A DNA stretch of 64,000 nucleotides from positions 19,460 to 83,459 of the forward strand of contig JAJZME010000058.1 in assembly GCA_021803035.1 (NCBI GenBank), written 5' to 3'. The position numbers and the translations under genes were made by a program. Position 1 is the first letter of the stretch. Every line of letters starts with the position of its first letter. This document shows, piece by piece, positions 1 through 8,751 of this stretch. The notes below the pieces were generated by a model. That model worked only from the letters and a program-made list of their open reading frames with translations. It was not told where the DNA came from and made no database searches. The DNA is from Acidobacteriota bacterium (GTDB taxonomy: Bacteria > Acidobacteriota > Terriglobia > Terriglobales > Acidobacteriaceae).

Positions 1-858
1 CACATTGCAATCCAGCGCCGCCGCCTGCGGCTGACCGGGATGGGCCGCGAGTTCGATCATTTGCGCGACTACCGGACCGGCGACGAGATGCGCAACATTT
101 CCTGGCCCGCCACGGCGCGGCGCAGCCGCATCGTTACGCGCGAGTTCACCACGGAACGCAGCCAGCAGGTGTGGATCGTTGTGGACGCTGGGCGGCTTTC
201 CGGAACAGCCTGCGAATTGCGCCGGGGCGGCGTGCCGGCATCGTCCTCGGCCTCTTTTCAGAATGCCGCCGCGGACGAAGAATTTCGCCTCAGCCTGACG
301 CAGCTCGACCAGGCCTGCGGCGCGGCCATTGCACTGGCGCAAACCGTGATGCAGACCGGAGACAAAGCCGGGCTGATGGTTTACGGGCGCGGCATCCAGC
401 AGCAGCTTTTGCCGGCCAGCGGCGCGGGCCACCTGCGCATGTTCGTCGACGCGCTCTCCGCCGTGCGCCCGGAAGCGTCGGAGGCGGATCACCTGCGCGC
501 CGCGGCGCGGCTGGGGCAACTGCAACGGCGGCGCGGCCTGGTGCTGTGGATTACCGAGATGGCCGACAGCGCCCGGCGGCCGGAAGTAGCCGATGCCGCG
601 GCGGACCTGGCGCGGCGTCACCTGGTGCTGCTGGTGGTGCTCGGCCATCCGGAGATCGCGGCTACGGCTGCGCGCGAGCCGTGCACGCCCGCCCAGATGT
701 ATGAGTCCGCTGCCGCGCAGGAACTGCTGGAACGCCACCGCCAGACGCTGGCGGCACTACGTTCCAAAGGCGTGCTGGTGGTGCAGACCTCGCCCGGCGC
801 GCTGCGTGCCGATGCCATCAGCGAATATCTGGAAGTAAAGGCGCGAGGGATGCTCTAG
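1..858 (+). CDS. DUF58 domain-containing protein, 5' end outside the window
   Basis: The reading frame is open from the first base, so the true start is upstream; the first ATG inside the window is at 40. The visible part begins with the DUF58 signature (GREFDHLRDYRTGDEMRNI, then SWPATARR and a VTREFTTERSQQVWIVVDAG stretch), followed by a von Willebrand A-like fold with the hydrophobic strand LMVYGRGIQQQLLPASG and a VLWITEM segment. DUF58 proteins usually sit beside MoxR ATPases and membrane partners in poorly understood envelope or chaperone systems. The neighbours here (SpoIIM-like and RDD proteins) fit that pattern. The gene ends tail-to-tail with the SpoIIM gene, their last 41 bases overlapping. 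Family assignment is firm; precise role is unknown. Confidence 0.85.
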   Translation, partial: HIAIQRRRLRLTGMGREFDHLRDYRTGDEMRNISWPATARRSRIVTREFTTERSQQVWIVVDAGRLSGTACELRRGGVPASSSASFQNAAADEEFRLSLTQLDQACGAAIALAQTVMQTGDKAGLMVYGRGIQQQLLPASGAGHLRMFVDALSAVRPEASEADHLRAAARLGQLQRRRGLVLWITEMADSARRPEVADAAADLARRHLVLLVVLGHPEIAATAAREPCTPAQMYESAAAQELLERHRQTLAALRSKGVLVVQTSPGALRADAISEYLEVKARGML

Positions 859-1822
859 GCGCGGCAGCCGCATGCTTTGCACGCGGCTCATGTGTCAGCC
901 ACAGCGCGAGCGCAAGAAACAGCACCGATCCGGTAAGAAATTTGATGGCGATGGGCACGTGCGAGGGCGAGAGAAATGCTTCCAGCGTGCCCGCGATCAT
1001 CAGCAGCGGCACCACGCCCGCTAGCAGGCGGATCGATTCGACTGCGGCACGCTTCAGGGAATCGCCCCGCGAATAAATGCCCGGAAACAGCAGTCCCGCT
1101 GCCAGCCGCAGGCCGGCGCCACCGGAGATGAAGATGCTGGGCAACTCCAGCGATCCGTGCGCGACGGCGAAGCTCCAAAGCTGCAGCGACATGCGCGCCT
1201 GGGCACAAGCCATGCCCACCACGCCCAGCATCAGCCCGTTGAAAAAGAGCAGCCAGATGGTGCCCAGTCCAGCCACAATGCCGCCGGCAAAGGCGGTGAA
1301 GCACACGCTGATGTTGTTGGTCATGATCGAGCTGGAAGCCTGCGGCTTCACACTGACCAGGCTCTGCGTCCACATCTTGTGGTGCTCGATGGATGCAATA
1401 ATCGTGGGGCTCAGGAACAGACGCATGAACGCCGGACGGCTGAAAGTGATCAGCGCTCCCAGCACGCCCCCGAACAGGAAGATGAAAAACGAAGCCGCCA
1501 CCCAGGGAAAGAGCCTGCGAAAGATGCGGGGATATTCGACGGCCAGGAAATGCAGAATTCTCAACGGTTCCAGTTTCTTGCCGGAATAAATGCGATTATG
1601 TGCCCGCGCCAGCAACTGATTCAGGTATTCTTCCTGCGTGCGGGAGCCGCGGTCGGCACGCACTGCGGAAAGATCCTGGGCGGTCTGGCGATAGAGCAGA
1701 CCCAGCTCTCGCAGCTCCTCACCGGAAAGCGACTTCAGGCCGGAGGACTCGACCTGGTACAGCAGCACTTCCAGCCGCTGCCACAGGCCTCGGCGTTGTT
1801 CAATCCAGCGGTTCGAAATCAT
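818..1822 (-). CDS. Stage II sporulation protein M-like (SpoIIM/DUF95) membrane protein
   Basis: A 334-residue protein. The N-terminal cytoplasmic part (MISNRWIEQRRGLWQRLEVLL, then SLSGEELRELGLLYRQTAQDL) is typical of SpoIIM-like proteins in non-sporulating bacteria, followed by several membrane segments from about residue 105 (AASFFIFLFGGVLGALITF, a GGIVAGLGTIWLLFFNGLML stretch, later VVPLLMIAGTLEAFLS). In this phylum such proteins travel with DUF58, MoxR and RDD proteins and are not sporulation factors. The start codon overlaps that of the divergent RDD gene by two bases if both first ATGs are used, so one of the two probably starts further in. Function is inferred from family and neighbourhood only. 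Confidence 0.8.
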   Translation of the reverse strand: MISNRWIEQRRGLWQRLEVLLYQVESSGLKSLSGEELRELGLLYRQTAQDLSAVRADRGSRTQEEYLNQLLARAHNRIYSGKKLEPLRILHFLAVEYPRIFRRLFPWVAASFFIFLFGGVLGALITFSRPAFMRLFLSPTIIASIEHHKMWTQSLVSVKPQASSSIMTNNISVCFTAFAGGIVAGLGTIWLLFFNGLMLGVVGMACAQARMSLQLWSFAVAHGSLELPSIFISGGAGLRLAAGLLFPGIYSRGDSLKRAAVESIRLLAGVVPLLMIAGTLEAFLSPSHVPIAIKFLTGSVLFLALALWLTHEPRAKHAAAAPRASLAPLLPDIR

Positions 1823-2705
1823 GGCAGTATCGGGACCTACGATGATGGCAATGAGCGGCGCATTCTACGGCGGAATGGAGGAAGCTCCCGACCAGCTTAC
1901 CATCGAAACGCCGGAACAGGTTGCCATTCGCTTCCCGGTGGCGGGAATCGGCAGCCGCTTTCTCGCGGTGCTGGCCGACAGTCTGATCCAGACAGCGGGC
2001 GCGATTGTGCTGGGCCTCCTGCTGTTCCTCATCTATGCTTCCGCGCCCAGAACGGCTGACGCTGTAATTCATAAGCTTGGCGACAAGTGGCTGATCGCGG
2101 CCATCATCTTCCTGTACTTCCTGTTGTACTGGGGTTACTTCACGCTGTTTGAGGCCTTCTGGAACGGCCAGACGCCCGGCAAGAAGCTGTGCAAGCTGCG
2201 CGTCATCCGCGATTGCGGGCGGCAGATAACGTTCTTCGAGTCGATGACGCGGAATTTTCTCCGTGGCGTCGACTGGATGCCGGGGATGTATGCCGTCGGC
2301 GTCATCACCATGCTGTGCAACCGGCAGAACAAGCGGCTCGGCGACCTGGCCGCAGGCACCCTGGTCATCCACGAGCGCGCGATGGAAAGCCCCATGTGGA
2401 GCGGTATCGCCGAACGCACCATCACGGCTTCTGTATTTGCTCCCGAGCCCGTGCAGCCGGCGATCGGTCCGCCGCTTGTCGATCTGCCCGCCGATGCGGT
2501 GGCGCGCCTCTCGGCCGACGACCTGAACGTCATCGACCGCTTCTTTGCCCGCGCCATCGACATCGATCTTGAGCGCAGGGCGCAACTGTCTGCGCAGTTG
2601 GCACAGCAGATGACGGCCAAGCTGGGCATGGAAATGCCTGCGGACGTGTCGCCGGAGCGCCTGCTGGAATCGATGGCCCACATTCTGCGCAGCATCCGGC
2701 GGTGA
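1821..2705 (+). CDS. RDD family membrane protein
   Basis: A 294-residue protein with the RDD signature near the N-terminus (VAGIGSRFLAVLADSLIQT), a first membrane segment (AGAIVLGLLLFLIYA), a second (LIAAIIFLYFLLYWGYFTLF) and the conserved TPGKKLCKLRVI motif. The C-terminal ~100 residues are soluble and carry LSADDLNVIDRFFARAIDID, a region often found in RDD proteins next to SpoIIM genes. An in-frame ATG at 1875 (MEEAPDQL) would remove the overlap with the divergent gene and is a plausible alternative start. RDD proteins are small membrane proteins of uncertain transport function; no specific role can be assigned. Confidence 0.8.
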   Translation: MAVSGPTMMAMSGAFYGGMEEAPDQLTIETPEQVAIRFPVAGIGSRFLAVLADSLIQTAGAIVLGLLLFLIYASAPRTADAVIHKLGDKWLIAAIIFLYFLLYWGYFTLFEAFWNGQTPGKKLCKLRVIRDCGRQITFFESMTRNFLRGVDWMPGMYAVGVITMLCNRQNKRLGDLAAGTLVIHERAMESPMWSGIAERTITASVFAPEPVQPAIGPPLVDLPADAVARLSADDLNVIDRFFARAIDIDLERRAQLSAQLAQQMTAKLGMEMPADVSPERLLESMAHILRSIRR

Positions 2706-2825
2706 GCTGCCTCTGTCGTCTGCCCGCCAGATGGAGCAGGGCCGTGAGCCTCTGGCCGATTTCCAAGCCCCCGTCACCCACAAGCGCGCCATTTCGTTCT
2801 CTCGCGAGGGCCGCTCTGCCGGTTC

Positions 2826-4040
2826 CTATTGAATCCGCTCAAAACGGAAGCTGGCTTCGCGCAGGGCGTGGCTGATTGCCATGATATGCGAGGCGCCGCG
2901 CGTTTCCAGGGTAACGTCAATGACGGTTTCGCCAAGGCTTACGCCGTAGTAGGCGCGGTTGTGGATGGTTTCGACGATGTTGGCTCGTTCGCGCGCCAGA
3001 ATCTGTGTGAGCGCGTGCAGCGCTCCGGGCCGATCCTGGAGGTAGACGCGGATGCGCAGCAGGCGGCCATCCTTGACCAGGCCGCGCTCAATGATCTTGG
3101 CCAACAAGGTGACGTCGATGTTGCCGCCCGAAACCAGCACGGCGGTGCGGCGATGGCGCAGAGCGGCTTTGGATTGCACCACGGCGGCCAGGGCAGCGGC
3201 GCCGGCTCCCTCGGCCAAGGTTTTCTCATGCTCCAGCAGCATAAGAATGGCGCTGGCGATCTCCTCGTCATCCACGGTCACAATTTCGTCGACGTAGCGC
3301 GTGACCAGCGGAAGGGTCAGGTCGCCGGCGCGGCGCACAGCAATGCCGTCAGCGATGGTGGCCTCTGGCGCCAGCGTGACCGGCGCGCCGGCCTCACGGG
3401 CACGCAGCATGGAGGGCAGCTTCTCCGGTTCGACGCCTACGATCCGGATCTTCGGATTCGACTCCTTGAGGGCGCAGGCCACACCGCCGATGAGCCCGCC
3501 ACCGCCCATGGGCACAACCACCGCCTCGATCTCGGGCACCTGGTCCAGCAGTTCCAGGCCGATGGTGCCCTGGCCCGAGATTACGTCGCAATCATCAAAG
3601 GGATGAATAAAGGTGCGGCCTTCTTCTGTACAGCGGCGCAATGCTTCGTCGCACGCTTCATCGTAGTTGGCGCCGTGGAGGATGACTTCAGCGCCATAGG
3701 AACGGGTGGCGGCGGCTTTGACCAGGGGCGTGGCCAGCGGCATCACAATCTGGGCGCCGATCCCGCGCGCCGTGGCGTGAAAGGCGACGCCTTGCGCATG
3801 GTTGCCCGCGCTGGCCGCAATCACGCCGCGCTCGCGCTCCGCTTCGCTGAGCGTCAGCAGCTTGTTAAGCGCGCCCCGTTCCTTGAAGGATCCCGTGCGC
3901 TGCAGATTTTCAAGCTTCAAATAGAGCGGCTGGCCGGTCAGCGCGGAGAGGTAATGCGAGAGATGGCAGGGCGACAACAGAACAGCATTGCCGATGCGGG
4001 CGCGCGCCGCTCGAATCGTCTCCGGAGTAACGGATTTCAA
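2826..4040 (-). CDS. ilvA: Threonine ammonia-lyase (threonine deaminase)
   Basis: Converts L-threonine to 2-oxobutanoate and ammonia with PLP, feeding isoleucine synthesis. The PLP lysine is in GSFKERGA; SAGNHAQGVA, GGGGLIGGVA and VSGGNIDV are the other cofactor-loop signatures. The C-terminal ~75 residues (RIRVYLQDRPGALHALTQIL) form one ACT domain, the short form of the enzyme. I place the start at the TTG at 4040 because AAGGAG precedes it by six bases and the product then begins with KSVTPETIRAARARI as in homologues. The first in-frame ATGs (4151, 4067) would add residues overlapping a strong hairpin. The gene lies downstream of rsmB on the same strand, separated by a leader with possible attenuator features. 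Confidence 0.9.
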   Translation of the reverse strand: MKSVTPETIRAARARIGNAVLLSPCHLSHYLSALTGQPLYLKLENLQRTGSFKERGALNKLLTLSEAERERGVIAASAGNHAQGVAFHATARGIGAQIVMPLATPLVKAAATRSYGAEVILHGANYDEACDEALRRCTEEGRTFIHPFDDCDVISGQGTIGLELLDQVPEIEAVVVPMGGGGLIGGVACALKESNPKIRIVGVEPEKLPSMLRAREAGAPVTLAPEATIADGIAVRRAGDLTLPLVTRYVDEIVTVDDEEIASAILMLLEHEKTLAEGAGAAALAAVVQSKAALRHRRTAVLVSGGNIDVTLLAKIIERGLVKDGRLLRIRVYLQDRPGALHALTQILARERANIVETIHNRAYYGVSLGETVIDVTLETRGASHIMAISHALREASFRFERIQ

Positions 4041-4079
4041 GAGATTCTCCTTGATCACAGGGTGCATGAAATGCGAAAA

Positions 4080-4108
4080 GCCACCAGCCGCATTTGCGGG
4101 GTGGTGGC
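4080..4108 (-). terminator. Terminator-like hairpin in the ilvA leader (candidate attenuator)
   Basis: Read on the minus strand, GCCACCA and TGGTGGC form a 7-bp stem enclosing a second stem CCGC-AAAT-GCGG, followed directly by TTTT. It ends about 40 bases before the TTG start of ilvA, where a terminator would block the gene unless an alternative fold forms. A short frame upstream (4200 to 4141: 19 codons from the first ATG, 14 from the second) contains Ile, Thr and Val codons. The hairpin is visible; attenuation is inference. Confidence 0.5.
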
Positions 4109-4151
4109 CTGGATGATGCTGAACTTTCGGGTGCGCTCGATCAGGCTCCAA

Positions 4152-4473
4152 TTCCCGCAGGCACGTTGTGACGGCTAATTCGCATGGCAGTTATGCGCAT
4201 TGCCCCCGGAACGGCCGGGTGGGAGATCGTGTTGGAGCAGATGAGAGACATGACGTCGTGCAATGAGTAGACCAGAGGCGCAAGAGCGTGTCAAGGAGCC
4301 GGCCGCGGACGCCAGGGAAGCTGAGCAGCTTTCTACGCTGCTCGAACAGGAGGTCATTCAGGAGTTCTGCCAGCGCGACGAAGCTGGTCTGTCTGTCTCG
4401 TGGATCGCCTGTTTCTGCCAGAGCATGGCCCGTCTGACGCCAGCCTCTGCTGCTTCGCGGCCGGGATTCAATC
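4152..4473. other. Intergenic region between rsmB and ilvA
   Basis: No convincing gene. Small frames exist on both strands but none has a good ribosome binding site or a recognisable protein. The part nearest ilvA holds the short leader frame (minus strand, 4200 to 4141). Confidence 0.5.
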
Positions 4474-5937
4474 TCACGCCGTGCGCTCAATCAGCGCTGC
4501 GAAAAAACCATCCGTCCGAAATACGCCCGGCAGCAACCGCAGCGCGCCCCCGTGCGTGACGCAGCTCCGCAGACGCTCCGCGCCCGACGGCGTCAAAGCT
4601 CCGCAATTCTCCAGCGCCTCAATGAGCGATCCCAGCGGAATCGTGCGCGCCTGCGGGCTGTCTTTGAGCACCGCATCGACCACTTGCTCATTCTCTTCCG
4701 GCTCCAGTGAGCACGTGGAATACACCACGCATCCGCCGGGGCGCACGGCGCGCAATGCGGAGCGCAGAATGGCGCGCTGCCGCTCGGCCTGCCGCGGCAG
4801 GTCCTCGGCATGCACGCGGTGGCGAATCTCCGGGTTGCGCCCCAGCGTGCCGGTGCCGCTGCACGGCGCATCCGCCAGCGCCGCATCAAAACAGGCATCG
4901 TCCTCGATCGCCGCCGCATCCGCCAGCCGGCATTCAATGCGCCCTTCGTATCGAGCCAGCCGCTGGCGCAGTTGCGCCAGCCGCTGCGCATTTGCCTCGC
5001 AGGCCACGATGCGTGCCTGCGGATTGCGCTCGGCCAGAATCAGCGTCTTGCCGCCCGGCGCGGCGCATAGATCCATCAAGTTTCCGGCTCCCCGGCCGGC
5101 GCTTCCGGCTGCGGCAATCTCTCCGATCAGTTGCGAGCCCTCGTCCTGCAGCCGCACGCGCCCCGCATGAAATGCCGCGGCCGACGCCACATCGCCAGAG
5201 ATCACGCTGCGCGCGGCGCTGAGCAGTTCGCCCGGCGCTAGCTTGACGCCGGCGCTCGTCAGCTCCGCCTCAACCGCCGGGCTTTCCAGGCGTACCGTCT
5301 CGGCGGGCTGGCCTTGCCCGTGGCGGCAGATCATGCGCGCAGCCTCAAGGCCATAGAATCCAGCCCATCGCTCCACCATCCAGGCCGGATGAGCTTCGGC
5401 GAGGGCCAGCTCCGTCGCTGGAGATAACGCTCGCGCATCGTCCGCCTGCAGCCTTGGCGCAACGGCAGCCGCGTCCTGATGCAACGCCGTGACCAGCGCG
5501 CGATTTTCCGCGGCCCACGCAGCCAGCTTGCGCAACACGGCGTTCACCATCCGCGCCGCGTAAGAATGGCCGGCGCGCTTGGCCAGTTCCACGCTTTCAT
5601 CGATGGCGGCATGGGCCGGAATGCGATCGAGGAACAAAAGCTGGAACGCGCCCAGGCGCAGCGCGACAAGAATCTCCGCATCCAGCCGCGCGCCCGGCCG
5701 CTTGAGAAAGCTCTTGAGCTGCCAGTCCAGCCGAATCTGCCAGCGAAGCACGCCCAGCACCAGCGCCGTGGCCAGATTGCGGTCGGCGGATGAGAGCGCC
5801 TCGACGCTCTTGCCGCGCAGCAGGTTGTCGGAGTGCGCATGGCCGCGCTCCACGGCCATCAGCACGTCAAAGGCTGCTTTCCGCGCCGGCGAAACAGTCG
5901 CCATTCCAGATTTCCCCAATCGCAATTCGAGCTGCAT
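4474..5937 (-). CDS. rsmB: 16S rRNA (cytosine-967-C5)-methyltransferase
   Basis: SAM-dependent RsmB/NOP family enzyme that methylates C967 of 16S rRNA. The N-terminal NusB-like RNA-binding domain (SPARKAAFDVLMAVERG through RIPAHAAIDESVELAKRAGH) precedes the Rossmann methyltransferase. Visible motifs are LCAAPGGKT (SAM binding), ADAPCSGTGTLGRNPEIRHR (first catalytic Cys) and VYSTCSLEPEENE (second catalytic Cys). The open frame extends to 6063, but upstream residues overlap fmt and look like non-coding translation. ATG at 5937 or at 5904 (preceded by GGGGA) are both reasonable. The gene follows fmt closely, the standard fmt-rsmB arrangement. Confidence 0.9.
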   Translation of the reverse strand: MQLELRLGKSGMATVSPARKAAFDVLMAVERGHAHSDNLLRGKSVEALSSADRNLATALVLGVLRWQIRLDWQLKSFLKRPGARLDAEILVALRLGAFQLLFLDRIPAHAAIDESVELAKRAGHSYAARMVNAVLRKLAAWAAENRALVTALHQDAAAVAPRLQADDARALSPATELALAEAHPAWMVERWAGFYGLEAARMICRHGQGQPAETVRLESPAVEAELTSAGVKLAPGELLSAARSVISGDVASAAAFHAGRVRLQDEGSQLIGEIAAAGSAGRGAGNLMDLCAAPGGKTLILAERNPQARIVACEANAQRLAQLRQRLARYEGRIECRLADAAAIEDDACFDAALADAPCSGTGTLGRNPEIRHRVHAEDLPRQAERQRAILRSALRAVRPGGCVVYSTCSLEPEENEQVVDAVLKDSPQARTIPLGSLIEALENCGALTPSGAERLRSCVTHGGALRLLPGVFRTDGFFAALIERTA

Positions 5938-5960
5938 CGCCTGCCCGCTGACCCGCGGCG

Positions 5961-6932
5961 TCACCCCAGCCGCGCGCCGGAGGGCTTCGGCATTCCGCGC
6001 AGAAACTCGCCGGCCGCCAGCCGCTTCTTGCCTTCGAGCTGCACTTCGATCAGCTCCAGCCACGTATCTTCCGCGCAGGCCACGAAAAGCCGCTCGCCCG
6101 CAATCCGCATCTCGCCGGGCGCTGCGCTGCCCGCTTCATACAGGCTGGGCTCATGCGCAACCGCCATGCGATGCGCGATGAACTTCTTGCCGTCCAGTTC
6201 CGCGAATGCGCCGGGCCAGGGCTGAAAGCCGCGCCACCGGTTGTACAGTTCGGAGGCAGCGCGCGCGGCAAAATCCATGTGTCCATCTTCGCGCTTCAGC
6301 ATCGGGGCAAATGTTGCATCCGCGTGCTGTTGCGGCCGCGGGTGGAGGGTTCCACCGGCAAGCCCCTCCAGTGTCTCCACGACCATCGGCGCTCCAGCCG
6401 CGGCAAGAACCGGAAACAGATCGGCAGCCGTCTGATCGGGGGCAATCTCCTGCGTGTGCTGCATCAGAATCGGCCCGGTGTCCAGGCCCTCCTCCAGCAG
6501 CATCGTCGTATTTCCGGTCACCGCATCGCCCATCGCCACAGCCCACTGAATCGGCGCCGCGCCGCGGTACCTGGGCAGCAGCGAAGCGTGCAGATTGATG
6601 CAGCCCAGCCGCGGCAGCGCCAGCATCCATGGCGGAATCAGGCGTCCGTAAGCCACCACCACAATCGCGTCTGGCGCAATCGCCTCAAGCTGGGCGCGCA
6701 ATTCGGCATTGTTGCGAACTATTTCCGGCTGCATAACCGGCAATCCGGCGGCCAGTGCGGCCAGCTTCACCGGTGGCGCTGTCATCTGCTTTCCGCGTCC
6801 CGCCGGCCTGTCGGGTTGTGAGACAACCAGCGCCACATCATGGCCAGCCGCCAGCAGCGCTTCCAGCGTGGGCACCGCAAACTGCGGGGTTCCGCAGAAT
6901 GCCAGCCGCAACCGTCGCCCCGCGCTTGTCAT
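5961..6932 (-). CDS. fmt: Methionyl-tRNA formyltransferase
   Basis: Transfers a formyl group from 10-formyl-THF to Met-tRNA-fMet for translation initiation. At 323 residues it has normal family length. The N-terminal motif LAFCGTPQFAVPTLEALLA, the folate-binding and catalytic HASLLPRYRGAAPIQWA, and GDAVTGNTTMLLEEGLDTGP are present, followed by the C-terminal OB-like domain (YNRWRGFQPWPGAFAELDGK). It begins 7 bases after the def stop and ends just upstream of rsmB, indicating one transcript with def and probably aroC. Confidence 0.95.
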   Translation of the reverse strand: MTSAGRRLRLAFCGTPQFAVPTLEALLAAGHDVALVVSQPDRPAGRGKQMTAPPVKLAALAAGLPVMQPEIVRNNAELRAQLEAIAPDAIVVVAYGRLIPPWMLALPRLGCINLHASLLPRYRGAAPIQWAVAMGDAVTGNTTMLLEEGLDTGPILMQHTQEIAPDQTAADLFPVLAAAGAPMVVETLEGLAGGTLHPRPQQHADATFAPMLKREDGHMDFAARAASELYNRWRGFQPWPGAFAELDGKKFIAHRMAVAHEPSLYEAGSAAPGEMRIAGERLFVACAEDTWLELIEVQLEGKKRLAAGEFLRGMPKPSGARLG

Positions 6933-6939
6933 GCCCGCC

Positions 6940-7449
6940 TTACCACTTGCCTTCGCTCTGCAGTTTGCGAATTTTGCGCAGGTTCAGATTACGCTTCAGG
7001 GCGCTCATGCGGAAGATGAACAGGATCCCGTCCAGGTGGTCGATTTCGTGCTGGAAGGCGCGCGAGAGCAACTCTTCCCCATCCATCTCGAACCATTTGC
7101 CGTCCTGGTCCTGCGCGCGCACGCGCACCTTGGCCGCCCGCGAAATCCTTTCCCGAATCTCGGGGAAGCTCAGGCAGCCCTCTTCTTCATACTGCTTGCC
7201 CTCGCGGTGAATGACCTCCGGGTTGATGAGCGCGATCTTCTGCGCCGGATCCTGGCCCAGGCTCAGGTCGACCACGGTCACGCGCTTGGCCACGCCCACC
7301 TGCTGCGCCGCCAGCCCGATGCCCTTCGAGGCATACATGGTCTCGAACAGGTCCGCCACAAACTGGCGCAGCTCATCGTTGAATTCGGTTACCGGCTCGC
7401 CCGGTTGCTGCAGCACCGGCTCCGGATATTTCACAATCTTCAGGATCAT
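6940..7449 (-). CDS. def: Peptide deformylase
   Basis: Metal-dependent hydrolase removing the N-formyl group from nascent proteins, the functional partner of Fmt. All three signature motifs are intact: GIGLAAQQVG, EEGCLSFPE (metal Cys) and HEIDHLDG (two metal His plus catalytic Glu). The 169-residue length is typical. It starts 9 bases after the aroC stop codon and ends 7 bases before fmt, so translational coupling in an aroC-def-fmt-rsmB operon is likely. Confidence 0.96.
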   Translation of the reverse strand: MILKIVKYPEPVLQQPGEPVTEFNDELRQFVADLFETMYASKGIGLAAQQVGVAKRVTVVDLSLGQDPAQKIALINPEVIHREGKQYEEEGCLSFPEIRERISRAAKVRVRAQDQDGKWFEMDGEELLSRAFQHEIDHLDGILFIFRMSALKRNLNLRKIRKLQSEGKW

Positions 7450-7458
7450 CTTGGTTGG

Positions 7459-8637
7459 TCAATATCTCCGTATCTGTTCGATGTAACCGTCGAAATTCCG
7501 CTTCAATTCCAACAGCGAATCTCCACCGAACTTCTCCGCCACCACCCGCGCCATGACCAGCGCCACCATCGCCTCGGCGGCCACGCCCGCGGCCGGAACC
7601 ACGCAAATGTCGCTGCGCTCGTAACTTGCGCTGGTGGGCTCCCGCGTGTCGAAACGCACCGACTCCAGCGGCCGCCGCAGCGTCGAGATCGGCTTCAAAT
7701 AGCCGCGCACCACCACGTCTTCGCCGTTCGAGGTGCCGCCTTCCAGGCCGCCGGCGTTGTTGTGCGGCCGGGTAAAGCGCGTCGGCTTGCCCTCGTCCTG
7801 CGCGGCGTAATGGATCGGATCGTGCACCCTGGACCCAAACGATTCCGCCGCCGTCACTCCGCGGCCAATTTCCACCGCCTTGACCGCCTGCAGGCTCATC
7901 ACCGCCCAGGCCAGCAGCCCATCCAGCCGCTCATCCCAGTTGGCATAGGTGCCCAGGCCGGCGGGCACATGGTGCGCCACCACCTCGAAGACGCCGTTCA
8001 CCGTATCCCCGGTGCGCGACGCCTCTTCCACTTCTTCCTTCATGCGCGCTTCGGTTTCCGCGTCGACACAGGCCAACACCACCTCGTCTTTGCCGGCCAG
8101 CGCCACAATCTCATCCCACTCAGCCGTCCGCGCCAGCTCCACGCGCCCCACGCGGATCACGTGGCTCAGCACCTCGATGCCCACCGCGCGCAGCAGCAGC
8201 TTGGCAAAGGCTCCGGCGGCCACGCGCGCCGTCGACTCCCGCGCCGAAGCCCGCTCCAGCACATACCGCGCATCGGCAAAGTTGTACTTGAGAGCACCGG
8301 CCAGATCGGCATGGCCCGGCCGCGGCGAGGCAACTGCCTGATGCTTGGCCGGATCACCCGCCTCAACCGGCAGTCTTTCCTCCCAGTTCTTCCAGTCGCG
8401 GTTCACAATCTCAATGGCAATGGGTGAACCGATGGTCTTGCCGTGCCGCACGCCGCTGAGCACATGCGCCTTGTCCGTTTCAATCTTCATGCGGCCACCG
8501 CGGCCATAGCCCTGCTGCCGCCGCCAAAGCTCGCGGTTCACAAAATCCAGATCGACGGGAACGCCGGCAGGCATGCCCGAGACGAGCGCAATCAGGCTCT
8601 CGCCATGAGATTCGCCGGCCGTGGAGAAGCGGATCAT
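7459..8637 (-). CDS. aroC: Chorismate synthase
   Basis: Last step of the shikimate pathway: 5-enolpyruvylshikimate-3-phosphate to chorismate, using reduced FMN. The signatures are the N-terminal IRFSTAGESHGESL, the RQQGYGRGGRMKIE region and RPGHADLAGALKYNF. Near the C-terminus lie GGLEGGTSNGEDVVVRGYLK and the Arg-rich LRRPLESVRFDTRE. I use ATG 8637 (392 residues); the ORF extension to 8664 adds residues before the conserved MIRFSTAGES start. A TACAAT box lies ten bases upstream of the ATG, so the mRNA may be leaderless or nearly so. First gene of the probable aroC-def-fmt-rsmB operon. Confidence 0.95.
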   Translation of the reverse strand: MIRFSTAGESHGESLIALVSGMPAGVPVDLDFVNRELWRRQQGYGRGGRMKIETDKAHVLSGVRHGKTIGSPIAIEIVNRDWKNWEERLPVEAGDPAKHQAVASPRPGHADLAGALKYNFADARYVLERASARESTARVAAGAFAKLLLRAVGIEVLSHVIRVGRVELARTAEWDEIVALAGKDEVVLACVDAETEARMKEEVEEASRTGDTVNGVFEVVAHHVPAGLGTYANWDERLDGLLAWAVMSLQAVKAVEIGRGVTAAESFGSRVHDPIHYAAQDEGKPTRFTRPHNNAGGLEGGTSNGEDVVVRGYLKPISTLRRPLESVRFDTREPTSASYERSDICVVPAAGVAAEAMVALVMARVVAEKFGGDSLLELKRNFDGYIEQIRRY

Positions 8638-8646
8638 ATTGATTCC

Positions 8647-8652
8647 ATTGTA
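8647..8652 (-). promoter_or_regulatory. Candidate -10 box of the aroC operon
   Basis: On the minus strand TACAAT ends nine bases before the aroC ATG, so transcription would start within about three bases of the start codon. No good -35 is evident; GACTTG at 17-bp spacing is the best candidate. Confidence 0.4.
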
Positions 8653-8664
8653 ACGGAGCGGCAA

Positions 8665-8704
8665 GTCTGCAAGTCAGCGGGCTGGCAGCCAACCCGCTAA
8701 CTTG
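8665..8704. repeat. Imperfect palindrome, REP-like
   Basis: An inverted repeat built from AGCGGGCTGG and CCAACCCGCT with flanking CAAGT/ACTTG lies between the divergent aroC and EVE genes. A related string, AGTTAGCGGGTTGGC, recurs near 33930 downstream of a permease remnant, suggesting a small dispersed palindromic family rather than a gene-specific site. Confidence 0.45.
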
Positions 8705-8751
8705 CTGACCCGCCAACGCGCTATTCCCATGCTTCCGGCCCCTCGCATAGG

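Noticed and set aside
4263-4559. 98-codon plus-strand frame between ilvA and rsmB
   Set aside because: No ribosome binding site, no recognisable protein, and it runs into the antisense of rsmB.
6709-8427. 572-codon open frame on the plus strand
   Set aside because: Antisense to fmt, def and aroC, all with intact motifs; composition artefact.
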